From Buddleja alternifolia (lineage: Eukaryota; Streptophyta; Magnoliopsida; Lamiales; Scrophulariaceae): DNA of 64,000 nt. The notes below the pieces were generated by a model. That model saw nothing but the letters and a program-made list of their open reading frames with translations. It was not told the DNA's origin and did no database searches. The stretch covers positions 14,947,134-15,011,133 of the forward strand of contig CM033401.1 of assembly GCA_019426215.1 (NCBI GenBank), in the 5' to 3' direction. Of this stretch, positions 1 to 10,259 are shown piece by piece. Position 1 is the stretch's first letter, and each line of letters begins with the position of its first letter. Both the position numbers and the translations under genes were made by a program.

Positions 1-1
1 T

Positions 2-1503
2 CAATTTTGTGATAAAGGCTTTGAAGTAGAATTTTCAAGCGACTTTTGCTATGTCAACGACGCTAAGACTAAGTCTACTAAATTAAAAGGAAAACGAACA
101 AATAATGTCTATTTAGTGGATTGGGATTCTACATTTGATAACAACCCCACATGCTTTGTTGCTAAAAGTCAAAATGAATTGGGTTGGTTATGGCATAGAA
201 AAATGAATCACCTCAACTTTAAGACAATCTCTCAGTTAATATCACTAAATCTAGTAGAGGGATTACCTAAGGGTTCCTTTCAAAAGAATCGCTTATGTGA
301 TGCATGTCAAATGGGTAAACAAGTTAAATCATCTTTTAAGAAGAAACCATGTCTATCTACTTCTAGAGTTCTTGAACTATTGCATTTAGATTTGTTTGGT
401 CCTATTCAAATCATGAGTGTTAGTGGTAAAAAGTACTCGCTAGTAATAGTTGATGATTTCTCTAGCTATACATGGGTAGAATTTCTAGCAACCAAAGATG
501 AAACTAGTGTCAAGCTCACAGCGCTAATCCGTCAATTGCAAACTTCAAAAGATCTAAAGGTGACGAGAATTAGAAGCGATAGAGGAACTGAATTTACTAG
601 CCAATTTGTTGAGAAGTTTTGTATAGATCTTGGAATACTTCATGAGTATTCTGCTCCTCGAACACTTCAACAGAATGGAGTTGCTGAGCGACGGAACAGA
701 ACGCTTAAAGAAGCTGCTAGGACGATGCTTGCAGAGTCTAAGCTGCCTCAAAGGTTTTGGGCCGAAGCCATTAATACCACTTGCTACACTGAGAACCGGT
801 GTATGATCAACAAGCAACATAAGAAGACTCCATATGAGTTGTGGAAGGGACGTAAGCCTAACGTTTCATATTTTCATATATGTGGTTCAAAATGTTTCAT
901 TCATAACAATGGATCCCACAGCCTAAAGACTTTTGATCCTAAAGCGGATAAGGGAATCTTTCTAGGCTATGCCAAGAATGGAAAGAGTTTTCGCATCCTA
1001 AACAAGATCAAATCGAAGGTTGAAGAATCCATTCATGTTGTGTTTGATGATGCTAACCAAGAACCGAGTAAAGTTAATCCTGAGGATGTAGGAATTGAAG
1101 ATCTTGCCCAACAAGCGTCACAAATTAATCTTGGTGATAATAGTGATGATGAGGATGATGAGATCTTTGTGCCCATTCCTAAAGTTACTCGTCCGGTTAA
1201 AATAATGATAAAGTCAGAATCGCTGATGATCATGAAGAGAATGATCATCAAGAGCAAATTGGAACTGTGAATAATGAAGCGACTGCGCAAGAGACAAATA
1301 TGGATCAAGCGATTGATAACCAAGAGTCTCTCAACCCTTTCCAACCAGATCGTAAATGGCTTAAAGACCATCCACCAGAGCTAGTAATTGGAGATATTGA
1401 AGCACCTGTTAGAACTAGATCTGCTACAATTAATGAAGCCATGTTCGCAAGCTTCCTATCTCAAATGGAACCAAAGAAAGTGGATGAAGCGCTTAGTGAT
1501 TGA
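2..1503 (+). pseudogene. pol: Copia-1 pol: GAG-pre-integrase, integrase and linker (broken)
   Basis: The frame is open from base 2 to the TGA ending at 1270. Counting residues from the Met at 116, the zinc-binding HHCC set is H27, H32, C61 and C64, and the integrase catalytic triad is D92 (LDLFGP), D155 (RSDRGTEF) and E191 (ERRNRT). The enzyme inserts element cDNA into host DNA. After the core the frame shifts near 1200-1215: the acidic linker continues in another frame (1267-1503) and then meets a TGA at 1501-1503. Both lesions are also present in Copia-2. Domain calls rest on motifs and are firm. Loss of function is inferred from the breaks. Confidence 0.9.
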
Positions 1504-2277
1504 AGTTGGGTAGAAGCGATGCAAGAGGAGCTTAACCAATTTGAGAGAAGTAAGGTTTGGACGCTAGTACCAAGGCCAACTCACCAAGGAGTTATTAGGA
1601 CTAGATGGGTTTTTAGGAACAAAATGGACGAAGATGGCGTTGTTATAAGAAACAAAGCTAGATTAGTCGCTCAGGGTTATTGTCAAGAGGAGGGTATTGA
1701 TTTTGATGAGACGTATGCCCCAGTAGCCCGTCTTGAAGCAATTAGGATGTTCCTAGCATTTGCTATATTCAACAAATTCACACTGTACCAACTGGACGTG
1801 AAGAGTGCTTTCCTGAATGGTAAACTCCAAGAAGTAGTCTATGTGGAGCAACCTCCAGGATTCATCAACAACCATGTCAAAAGTATGGTCTACAAATTGG
1901 ATAAGGCACTTTATGGCCTTAAACAAGCACCAAGAGCATGGTATGACACTCTCTCTATCTTCCTTATAGGTAAAGGCTTTTCAAAAGGCAGCATTGACAC
2001 AACGTTATTTAAAATTACCCATAATGAAGATATTCTCTTAGTCCAAATATATGTTGATGATATTATATTTGGTTCTACAAATAAGCGATTGTGTGAGAAA
2101 TTTTCAAAAATGATGCAAGATCAATTTGAAATGAGCAGGATGGGTGAATTAACTTTCTTCTTAGGATTACAAGTTAAACAACTCCCTAATGGAATATTTA
2201 TAAACCAAGCTAAATATACAAGAGATATGATTAAGAAATTTGGTATGAAAAATGCATCATCTTCAAAAATCCAATGA
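1504..2277 (+). pseudogene. pol: Copia-1 pol: reverse transcriptase
   Basis: The frame is open from 1519 to 2277. It contains the copia-type RT core: TRWVFRNK near residue 28, [12 protein letters not shown] with the first catalytic Asp at residue 93, [12 protein letters not shown] near 131, and the catalytic [10 protein letters not shown] with YVDD at 178-181. The enzyme would copy element RNA into cDNA. The ORF ends at SKIQ because one base is missing compared with Copia-3, where SKIPMSQTL reads through, so the next part (from 2274) lies in another frame. Copia-2 carries the same 1-base loss. The catalytic residues themselves are intact. Confidence 0.9.
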
Positions 2278-2996
2278 GCCAAACGCTTAAGTTAGATAAA
2301 GATGAAAGTGGGAAGAAAATTGATATCACTAACTATAGAGGTATCATTGGATCACTTCTTTATCTTACCGCTAGTAGACCGGATATTATGTTTTCGGTAT
2401 GCATGTGTGCATGCTTTCAAGCTGATCCTAGAGAATCACACTTAAATGCTACCAAGAGAATCCTTAAATACCTAAAAGGCACACAAAATGTGGGCTTATG
2501 GTATCCACGAGACTCCCCTTTTGAACTAATTGGTTATTCAGACGCAGATTTTGCAGCATGCAAAATAGATAGAAAAAGTACTAGTGGTACATGTCAATTT
2601 CTAGGTGACAGACTAGTTTCGTGGCATAGTAAGAAATAACAATCCATAGAGACTTCTACCGCTGAGGTAGAGTATGTAGCCGCTGGGAGCTGTTGTGCAC
2701 AAATCCTTTGGATGAGGCAACAACTTAGAGATTATGGAACAATCTTAGGTCCTACCCCAATCCATTGTGATAACCAAAGCGCTTTAGCTATGACCCAAAA
2801 TCCTGTCCTTCATTCTAGAACCAAACACATTGACATTCGATACCGTTTCTTGCGTGATCATGTTCAAAAGAAAGATATCTCCATGCACTTCATTGGAACT
2901 GACAAAAAATTGGCAGATATCTTCACCAAAGCGCTCAACGAACAACGCTTTCTCACTTTGAGAAGTGAATTAGGTATGATTGATTTAAACGCTTAA
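2274..2996 (+). pseudogene. pol: Copia-1 pol: RT C-terminus and RNase H
   Basis: This segment holds the end of RT (TNYRGIIGSLLYL) and the copia RNase H: YSDADFAACKIDRKSTSG with the first catalytic Asp, STAEVEYVAAG with the Glu, and IHCDNQSALAM with the third acidic residue. RNase H degrades the RNA strand during reverse transcription. A TAA at 2637-2639 replaces the Gln codon still present in Copia-3 (KKQQSIATS) and splits the domain. Copia-2 has the same stop. The C-terminus ends normally at a TAA at 2994-2996. Confidence 0.9.
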
Positions 2997-3883
2997 ATCA
3001 TAAAAGCATCATATCTTAATAGGCATACGCTTTAGGGGGAATCCACTTTAATTATACATCTAAAGCGTCTTTCAAAATTGAAACAACTTATCAATTTTAA
3101 GGGGAACTTTAAAATTGTACTTATAACAATTCATAAGCGACTGTGATAAAAAAAAATGACTTTGAAAATATGCATTGACCACTAGCGTTTATCTTCTTTT
3201 TTGCATGATAAAATCAATCTCTAATAAGTAAAACTGTCTTTTATAAATCCAAGCGATTGATCTTATCCTTAACAGATTAAATTTGTTTTATATAAAAAGA
3301 CTTCAGCGTTGAAAAGATTCCCACTTTAACGCTAAGTAATTCTCTTTCAAAAGATCATGCATGGTTTTCATTGCTAAAAGTAACGTGTGGATAAGTCTAA
3401 AAGATTAGATTTGATAACTACCCACACGTGCCTATCAAATCAAACTGACGGTTAATGACTCCTATCTAAACCTAGGCGGTTCAGTGACTGCATGAGTCTG
3501 AGTACATGTCAGTGTACTATCAGGCGGGTGTATTTCACGCTGAAAATTTCAAAAAATTTCAAACATCTTTCAATTAAATGGGTAACTGCGGATCCCAAAA
3601 ATTCTCTATTTTGTAACAGTTAACCTCTTTTTTGGCACTATTTGACATCCGTACCATCGAATAAACGGTTCCGATTTAAATCTTTTCAAATTTCAAAATT
3701 AATGATTCAACACGTGGCAAAATTTAAGCCATTTAGAAGTTACTTTCTTCGCCTATATATAAACTCTTCAAGGTTTTTACAGTCAGACTTTATCACTTCC
3801 AAAAATTCTCTCTGCTGTAAAATCTTCATCTCTTTCAAGGCAAAAACTTATCTCATTCCTTCAAAAGCTTCAAACTTTCAGCA
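2997..3883 (+). other. Copia-1 spacer between pol and the third gene
   Basis: There is no convincing ORF here; a long frame starting at 3642 overlaps the third gene out of frame. All seven CpG dinucleotides in 3001-3360 lie inside AGCG or CGCT. The last 180 bases look like a plant promoter. The counterpart in Copia-2 (42838-43716) is nearly identical. Confidence 0.8.
3711..3763 (+). promoter_or_regulatory. Putative internal promoter of third gene (Copia-1): G-box and TATA box
   Basis: CACGTG at 3711-3716, read as CACGTGGC, is a plant G-box/ABRE-like core. TATATATAAA at 3754-3763 is a strong TATA box about 120 bases before the ATG at 3884, which leaves a short leader. The same pair occurs in Copia-2 at 43544-43549 and 43587-43596. 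Promoter activity is inferred; only the motifs and their spacing are seen. Confidence 0.5.
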
Positions 3884-5257
3884 ATGGCACCCAAAGCTTC
3901 AAAATCTTCCAAATCATCCAAGTCTGCTACCGGAAAAACTTCCTGCGCTGAAAAACCAGTCACGGTTGACGCCGAATTTCTTGTTAACTGGGAATACCTT
4001 TTTGATCACCAGAATTTTCCTCTTCGGACTGTTCTTCCACTTGTCCAGGAATCTGGTTTGTGCGACATGATTACTGCCATTTTCAACCTTCATGAAGCAG
4101 AAACCCTTTTCTTCTTCAAAAATGCAAAAATCTCCGACGATGGAAACTCCATTTCCTGCATCTTTCCTTTTGCCCGTGAGACCTTCACTCTCACTTCTTC
4201 TCTACTTTCATCATTGCTTAATCTGCCCAATGATGGTGCCGAAGTCGAGAACATTATCGATCGAAACTTGAACCCTTGTAACTTCGATCCTTATTTCTTT
4301 TTTCATATTGTAAAGGGGCCTAGGCCCATCAGAAGGAAAACACAGAAGAGATTGGTGATGCTACCAAGGTCTGGGCGCTGATCAAGAAAGATGAAGTCGA
4401 AGCTGCTTACGAACCAAACTTCAAGAAAAATGACATGAAGGGCGAATATGTCATTCTCGCGGACATTTGCGCCAAGATGATCGAATGCAGAAAGGGGACA
4501 TTCGATAAAGTTACAAATATTCAGTACAAGATGATGGTGGCCATTCTGACCAAATTGAAGATTAATTGGTCTCTCTATGTTTTTAATCGCTTCAAAGCAG
4601 CGATGGCCAAGTCGGTTAATCCTAAGCCTTATGGGATTGTGTTAAGTAGAATTCTCAATGCTTGCGGTTTTACAAACTCCACTAGAAAGAAGGTCCCAGC
4701 GTTAAAATTCTATGGTAAGAAGATGATTAGTGGGATGCTCAAACCTCGAAAACATGGTGGTGTAGCGGTTCCCAAAGAAGAGCGTGAGCGACTTCAAGCC
4801 AAAGGAGTTGTTCGCAGCGATGATGAAGAGCAAGCGTCTTCCTCTTCATCGTCGTCCTCATCTGAAGAAGAAGTGATGGTTAAGCAACCAAAAAGAAAGA
4901 TCGCTCTCAAAGTCGCTGAACCAGCCAAGTCAGCCAAAAAGCAGAAACCGGAGCCCGGAAAGAAGAAGCAGAATCCGGAGCCCAAGAAGAAACAAAAATC
5001 TCCTTCTCTTTCTCCAAAATCACCCTCTCCTTCTCCAGCGTTTATCTTCTCAGTTCCTGAAGAAGAGGAAGCAGTAGTAGAAGAAGTACCGCTTGCCCGA
5101 AGGCGTACTCCTCTCTCTACTCCAGCCGCGTCTACAAGCGTTTCAGCAAATCCAACGCTTGGAGAGTCAGCAAGCGTTCCTCCTTCTGACGATGTTCCTG
5201 AAATCAGCTCAGATCCTCAAGCTGCTACTCAATCTGAGAGGCTTTCTAGTGCTCAAG

Positions 5258-5338
5258 GTAAGTATTTGCGAAGCAAATTAGTCTATCCTTTCCTCGTTAG
5301 TTTCTAAGTCTCTAACGCTAGGATAAAATCTCTTTCAG
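5258..5338 (+). other. Predicted intron 1 of third gene (Copia-1)
   Basis: This 81-bp intron has donor CAAG/GTAAGT and acceptor TCTCTTTCAG/CG. A CTAAC branch-like site lies upstream of the acceptor. Removing it keeps the frame open (phase 1). It corresponds to 45005-45085 in Copia-2. Confidence 0.75.
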
Positions 5339-5524
5339 CGCAATGTGAAACGAGTTTTGAATATGTTCTCAACACTCTTGAAGAATTACGTATTCCCATT
5401 CGTGCTGATCCAATAACTTCTTTTCTCGATTTAGAACCAGAAGAAGAAGTCCCGGAGCCTGAGGAACCTGTCCCTAATATAGAAACAGATCAAGCGACTA
5501 AGTCAGTCGATGATATTCCTCAGG

Positions 5525-5604
5525 GTAAGCATTTTAGTCTTTTCCTTGTAATTTCTACTTAGTAGAAATTTTGCTTGCTTTTCTCAACCGCTTACATGTA
5601 TCAG
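5525..5604 (+). other. Predicted intron 2 of third gene (Copia-1)
   Basis: This 80-bp intron has donor CAGG/GTAAGC and acceptor TGTATCAG/CT, phase 1. Unspliced it contains a TAG and other stops. It corresponds to 45272-45351 in Copia-2. Confidence 0.75.
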
Positions 5605-5627
5605 CTCAAGATGCACCTCACGATGCA

Positions 5628-7297
5628 TGACACGCTAAAAGCTAACGTGCTATGATAGCAAGTGCACTAGACGTGTGTAGTAATAAGTGGACAAAAAGTC
5701 CGGGTTGTCGAACCACAAGGACTTGAATTCTAGTTAATGATTTTTAATAAAAGATAAGACAATTAAAGTAAAGTGCAAGAAAAAGATTAAACAAACGAAG
5801 AACCAAAGAGAAACGTACTATAGATTTAATCTCACGTATGATAAAATGACTAAGGCACATGCTACAACCGAATCTACTCGTCAATATATATAAGCTACTC
5901 TTCGAATTATTAGACTCCTATTGCTTTGGTGGAAACTCCTAAATTAACTATTACCCGATGTCTCGGCACATAATAATCCTATGATTAATTGACGGTTCTC
6001 TAAATATGTCTATCCGAGAATCTAATCAAAAATCACGCATTAACGTTCTAGAGCTTCCCCGAACGAATCCGGCTAACAACACCCGGGAATCTTTACCTAT
6101 TTCTAGGGCAATCCCTCATTTGTTTCGGATGATGTGTTAATTCTCTTGCACCCTAATCTATTTTCTCTCGAACAACTAGATTAGGCAAGATAGCAAGCAT
6201 ATGGTGATCAAACACATGATTGGAATAAAAGCATAGAATTAACACACAAAGCAATAGGAGAATTAATACAAAGAGCAACTTCACATATATTGATTCATAA
6301 ATTTGGCCTTCACATGGCCTTAGTTCTACAATATTAGCCTCTCATCAAGGCCTTAAGAAAATCTAATACAAACATATACATACTCATGGAAATAAACATG
6401 TAAATGCAAATAATTAAAACTCCCTCAATTGATTGATGATGGATCTTTGCTCTTGATCTTCAATCCTTAGCTCCTCTCTCTTTGTTCCCCTCCAAAAGTG
6501 ATGAAGAAAATGGTGATCAATGATGATGAGTGAAAAGTGATGGATCCAATGCCTCTCTCTCCCTTTCTCTCCAAGATGATTTCGGTCAATTGCCCCCTAG
6601 GATCCTTAAGAAGACCACACAAATCAGCTCCTCATGTGTATGTCCCCCCTAGTGTCCCCTCCACTACTCTTAAAGTGAGTAGTATAAAATTCCCAAAAGT
6701 AGATCTAGTAAGAAACATACTTATGACATCCCCCCCATACATGTGATGACCTCTTGGCTTTAAATGTTCCATTCCCCCATCAAATGATGATCTTTTGGCT
6801 GAAAGGAATCAAATCTCGGATGGGATCACGCCTAGGCGCGGGATTTATGGCGCTCGGGCGCCCAAATCAGAATGTTGGGAGTATTTGCCTCTGTCTGGCG
6901 CAGTATTTGTATTTCCTTCATAACTCTCTCCACAAAACTACGATTTGGATGATTCAAGTCCTCATTTGAAGCTAACACATAGTTCTACAACTTTGTAGAA
7001 GGAAACTTCATCCAATTCGGTCTCTAAACATACGGAAAAAGCGCTCGAACGTGGAAAGTGGTGCTGATACGGCGCCCGGGCGTGGGCAAGATGGCGCCTA
7101 GGCGTAGGGGTGCATAGCAATTTGGCCTAAACTTGTTTTATACGTCATTTTTCATCCCGTTCTTTGATTGTATCCATTTAAGACCTGAAATCACTTAATG
7201 CACGAATTAAACGCACATGTAGCAAGAATTAAGCGATAAATGAACCTAAAACATAAACGCAAAGGGGCTTAAAAACACGTAAAAATGCCTCTTATCA
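5628..7297 (-). repeat. Gypsy-1 3' LTR
   Basis: The 1670-bp LTR begins TGACACG and ends CTTATCA on the plus strand (TG...CA). It resembles the LTRs at 35976-41179 (shared boundary TGACACGC.AAAAGC and the run GTGCACTAG.CGTGTGTAG), so it belongs to a related subfamily. It holds two CCTAGG-centred palindromic words, at 6829-6838 and 7093-7104. Confidence 0.85.
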
Positions 7298-7311
7298 ACA
7301 CCCCCACACTT
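7298..7311 (-). other. Gypsy-1 polypurine tract
   Basis: The stretch reads ACACCCCCACACTT on the plus strand, so it is a G/A-rich tract in the element's sense. It lies directly inside the 3' LTR, where plus-strand DNA synthesis is primed in LTR retroelements. Confidence 0.65.
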
Positions 7312-8943
7312 ATCAATTGCTCGTCCTCGAGCAATAAGAGTTCTAAGATAAGGAAACATCATCAATCAAAGAGAGAAACAAAAAGAAAACTACCTAACTC
7401 ACTTTCGTGGAGTAAACGGTTGCATTTAGCGAATGCAACAAGCCTTTGAACCTTTGAGTTACCTCAAAGGACGAGTTATAGTCTCGTGAGGGTTTGCAGA
7501 CGATATACCCACAAAATCGAAAGATTTTCAACCCCGATCACTCAACGTAAATTACAATGATTAATAGCACACAATGGTATGAATTCATCTGTTTAAGCTC
7601 ATATTACAAATATATACACATCACACATTTGCTCATGTTACGCCTTAACATTGAAAAGATCATCCTAAGGGTGTAGTGTAATAAATCTCAAGTATTATAG
7701 TCAAGTGGCATTCTTACCACTTTTCAAACATTAACCCCATATTTATCAACTTTTGATTATTCACATGGTACGAGAATTGAATACAACTTCATAGCCACTT
7801 AAAAATTTATCACTTCATTCCACTTTCGGATTTATCTTATGCACTTTCAACTCGAAACATTAGAGGCTAGACCATGTGCAATGTTTGATCCTCTTAGGCT
7901 TTCTATGACACCCGTGTAACGAGTTTTAGGCCAATAACTCCTAAACCAGATGGCTTTAGGGTATCAAATGTGGAGACATTCCTAAGGGCTTAATCACTCG
8001 AGTGTCAAAGGCCACAAAATCAAACTAGGTCCTTATTCACTTAACACTTACATTGGCTTGAGCTTAGCTCAAATTAGCAAAATAGTACAGTATTCTAGGC
8101 ATGGTGCTCTTCGCCCCCAGTATCTATTAAGCCTGACTTTTTTAGTCATACCAATGTTCAACCTCTTTTTATTATTATTAAGCACACGAAGTTAACGTTC
8201 TCAACTCATAACACATGTGAAAATTCTAAGTTGATATTTCCGGGATCAAGCCTTTAAGTGTTTCAAAATGATTGCCCACTCAACTCCTCTACCTTCAATT
8301 TAGGTGCATATGTGAATCATCTTAAGGTTAATCTAGTCTAGTTAGGATCCCATAAGCAAGGAACGATGTGTATAGCCATTAAAAACCAAATTGATAGAGA
8401 AAACATACCATGTATTCAAATTAACCATGCTCAATGCCTCAAGTGAAGGGTTGAAATTCTATCCAAAAAAATAAATAAATTAAAATTGCACACATTTCAC
8501 ATGTACAGGTACAGCACCCCCCAAACTTGACCAAACTTGGACCGAAATATGTAAAACATGAATCAACATGACTATAATGGATCTAGTATACCCCCCACAC
8601 TTATCATGAACATTGTCCCCAATGTTTGAAAAAGAAAAGGGCAAAGTACACGTCACCATAGGGAAGCTGAAAAGCAAACCCGAGTCCACTTAAGGCAATC
8701 AAGTCCACGGATGGCAATCACTGTGTCGATCACTACATAGGTAAACAAATGCTAGCCATACAGAGCATCAAACATTGGATAGAATAGAATAAAACAAAAC
8801 GAGATAAACAAAAAAAATGAGAAACATGCATGGAAGGAAAACATCAAGCATCCAAACATCAAACATAAAATATCCAACATCCCAACAAAAGATATCCAAA
8901 AAAAAATAAAAAGAAACATGCATGGAAATAAAACAAGATAAGC
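7312..8943 (-). other. Gypsy-1 3' untranslated region (no gene)
   Basis: There is no credible ORF in 1.6 kb. Even so, the block is clearly related to 25231-26800 of Gypsy-2 and 15356-16950 of Gypsy-3, including two hairpins at 7451-7487 and a CACTCGAGTG palindrome near 7997. Sequence kept outside coding regions in otherwise diverged elements suggests a cis-acting role. Confidence 0.7.
7451..7487 (-). other. Conserved twin hairpins in Gypsy-1 3' region
   Basis: Hairpin 1 has arms 7451-7458 (CCTTTGAG) and 7463-7470 with a 4-base loop. In the element's sense the loop is GTAA, a GNRA tetraloop. Hairpin 2 has arms 7471-7475 (ACGAG) and 7483-7487 with a 7-base loop. Both recur in Gypsy-2 and, in altered form, in Gypsy-3, each 142-154 bases inside the 3' LTR. 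Confidence 0.6.
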
Positions 8944-10259
8944 CTAATCGGTGGTGCCAAAACGGTCAATGTAATCCTCATCCTCGCCGCCGAGATCATC
9001 CAAATCAATCAACGGGCTACCCTCATCATTATGAACCTCATCATCACCTCCGTCAGGAACGAGAGCACCTGACTCGTGCATATCTGCGGGCTGCTGAGGC
9101 GGGGGGTGCGGGTAAGGTGGAGGAGCAGAATAATCAAACGGCCCCCAACCGACAAACGCATCATGCTCTACAAAAAGCTGACGGAAATAAGCACAAGTGT
9201 CGGACATGACCACCCTCATCTCATCTCGCAACTCCTCCCTCAATTCATCCTTTAATTGTCTAATGGCGGCGGCATCCATAGGTGGAAACTGTGGGAGCTA
9301 GTAGACTGGGATGAAGATGGGCGAGGCCTCTTTGAAGTAGCTGGTGGTGGAGGAGCCTGGGAGTCGTCATCTACCACGGTGAGATAAGAACCAGGAAGCT
9401 CAGTACGCTCCAAAGGAAATGTGGGAACCTTAGCCGCCTTGCATAAAGCTGTGATCAGTGACGGGAGAATGATGGGAATCTTCCGAGTGGGACCTTCTCC
9501 CTTTTGCTTAGCCAATTCTTTGTTAATCAATGGCCCTAACTCATTCTTCAACTTTCTAAAGTGGTCCGTCAAAGACTTGTGGATTACCCGGGCAAAGTCC
9601 ACAGCTTTCTTGGACATAATAGCGTAGATGAGGGTGGCCCGTTCCTTGTTTGCCTCTGATCGATTGGTACTCGGCATTAAATTGAATCGGATGAAGTCGA
9701 GCCAGAAAGCAGCCTCGGGTAATAGAGCCCTACGGGGGACATGAGCTTCTCCGGGTACCCATTCCCACCCCTCTCGGCCAATAACCTGCAAAATATCCGA
9801 CAGGCTAACTCGGAGGCGCCCTGCATTGTAAAGAGTGGTGAACTCGCATGTCTGAGGGGTCGGGGTGCCTATGCTCTCCCTAATCTGTCTCAACTCATAA
9901 TTGACATGTTTGCCCCGGACCAAAAGGGTAGTCCCCAGCCATCCTCGTGTCTCAATCTCATCATAAACCCCGGAGCTGAAGAATTCCAGAACCCAAGGAA
10001 GATGAATGGCCTCGGGCTTTTGACAAAAAAACTGTAAGCGATGAAATTGTATCAATTCGTGCACAGAGGGATGTCCCCGGGTGGTTAAATAGTGCTCCTT
10101 AATAAGGGTGCGGGGGGTGCTCAAACTCTGACACATAATTGGACTTGGGGGTTTCAAAATGGGTATTATCGGGAGTCTCGGGCTCATTAGAGGAACCCTC
10201 ACCCACTTTTTTCTTACCCTTGGACGGTCTGTTGGTAGTCTCGTCATTTGCAACAACAA
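8944..10259 (-). pseudogene. Gypsy-1 ORF after pol (plant transposon protein-like), one frameshift
   Basis: Two overlapping minus-strand frames, 10259-9252 (335 aa) and 9279-8944 (111 aa), are best read as one gene with a frameshift near 9252-9279. Residues 80-130 (VLEFFSSGVYDEI...LVRGKHVNYELRQIRESIG) and 180-235 (AAFWLDFIRFNLMPSTNRSEANKERATLIYAIM) follow the pattern of the putative plant transposon protein domain often found in Athila-type ORFs. The C-terminal piece has a charged stretch (LKDELREELRDEM) that could form a short coiled coil, then a proline-rich tail. No membrane segment is seen. The position is that of the env-like gene. Family call is moderate, function unknown. Confidence 0.65.

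Larger units (their letters stand above)
1..5627 (+). mobile_element. Copia-1: SIRE/Maximus-type Ty1-copia element, 5' part outside window
   Basis: The order GAG-pre-integrase, integrase, reverse transcriptase, RNase H, then an extra ORF after pol is that of SIRE/Maximus-type copia elements. The left end lies outside the window and the right end is cut at 5627 by the Gypsy-1 LTR, which starts TGACACG. The sequence matches Copia-2 almost base for base (1-1340 against 22757-23589 plus 35488-35975; 1337-5627 against 41185-45374), so the two are very close relatives. The continuation after the Gypsy-1 insertion is not found in the window. The left copy of a possible 5-bp target duplication, ATGCA (5623-5627), has no right partner here. 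Confidence 0.93.
3884..5627 (+). pseudogene. Copia-1 third (env-position) gene, spliced type, broken
   Basis: The gene begins MAPKASKSSKSSK and has the same three-exon layout as Copia-2: exon 1 3884-5257, exon 2 5339-5524, exon 3 from 5605. It is broken twice. Bases 4253-4351 replace 7 bases of Copia-2 (net +92), which shifts the frame so that the first ORF stops at 4381, and Gypsy-1 cuts exon 3 after 23 bases at 5627. The middle part (4435-5257) carries the conserved IECRKGTFDKV block, a serine/glutamate run, and lysine-proline repeats. I see no signal peptide or membrane segment, so the env label rests only on position. Function unknown. Confidence 0.8.
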
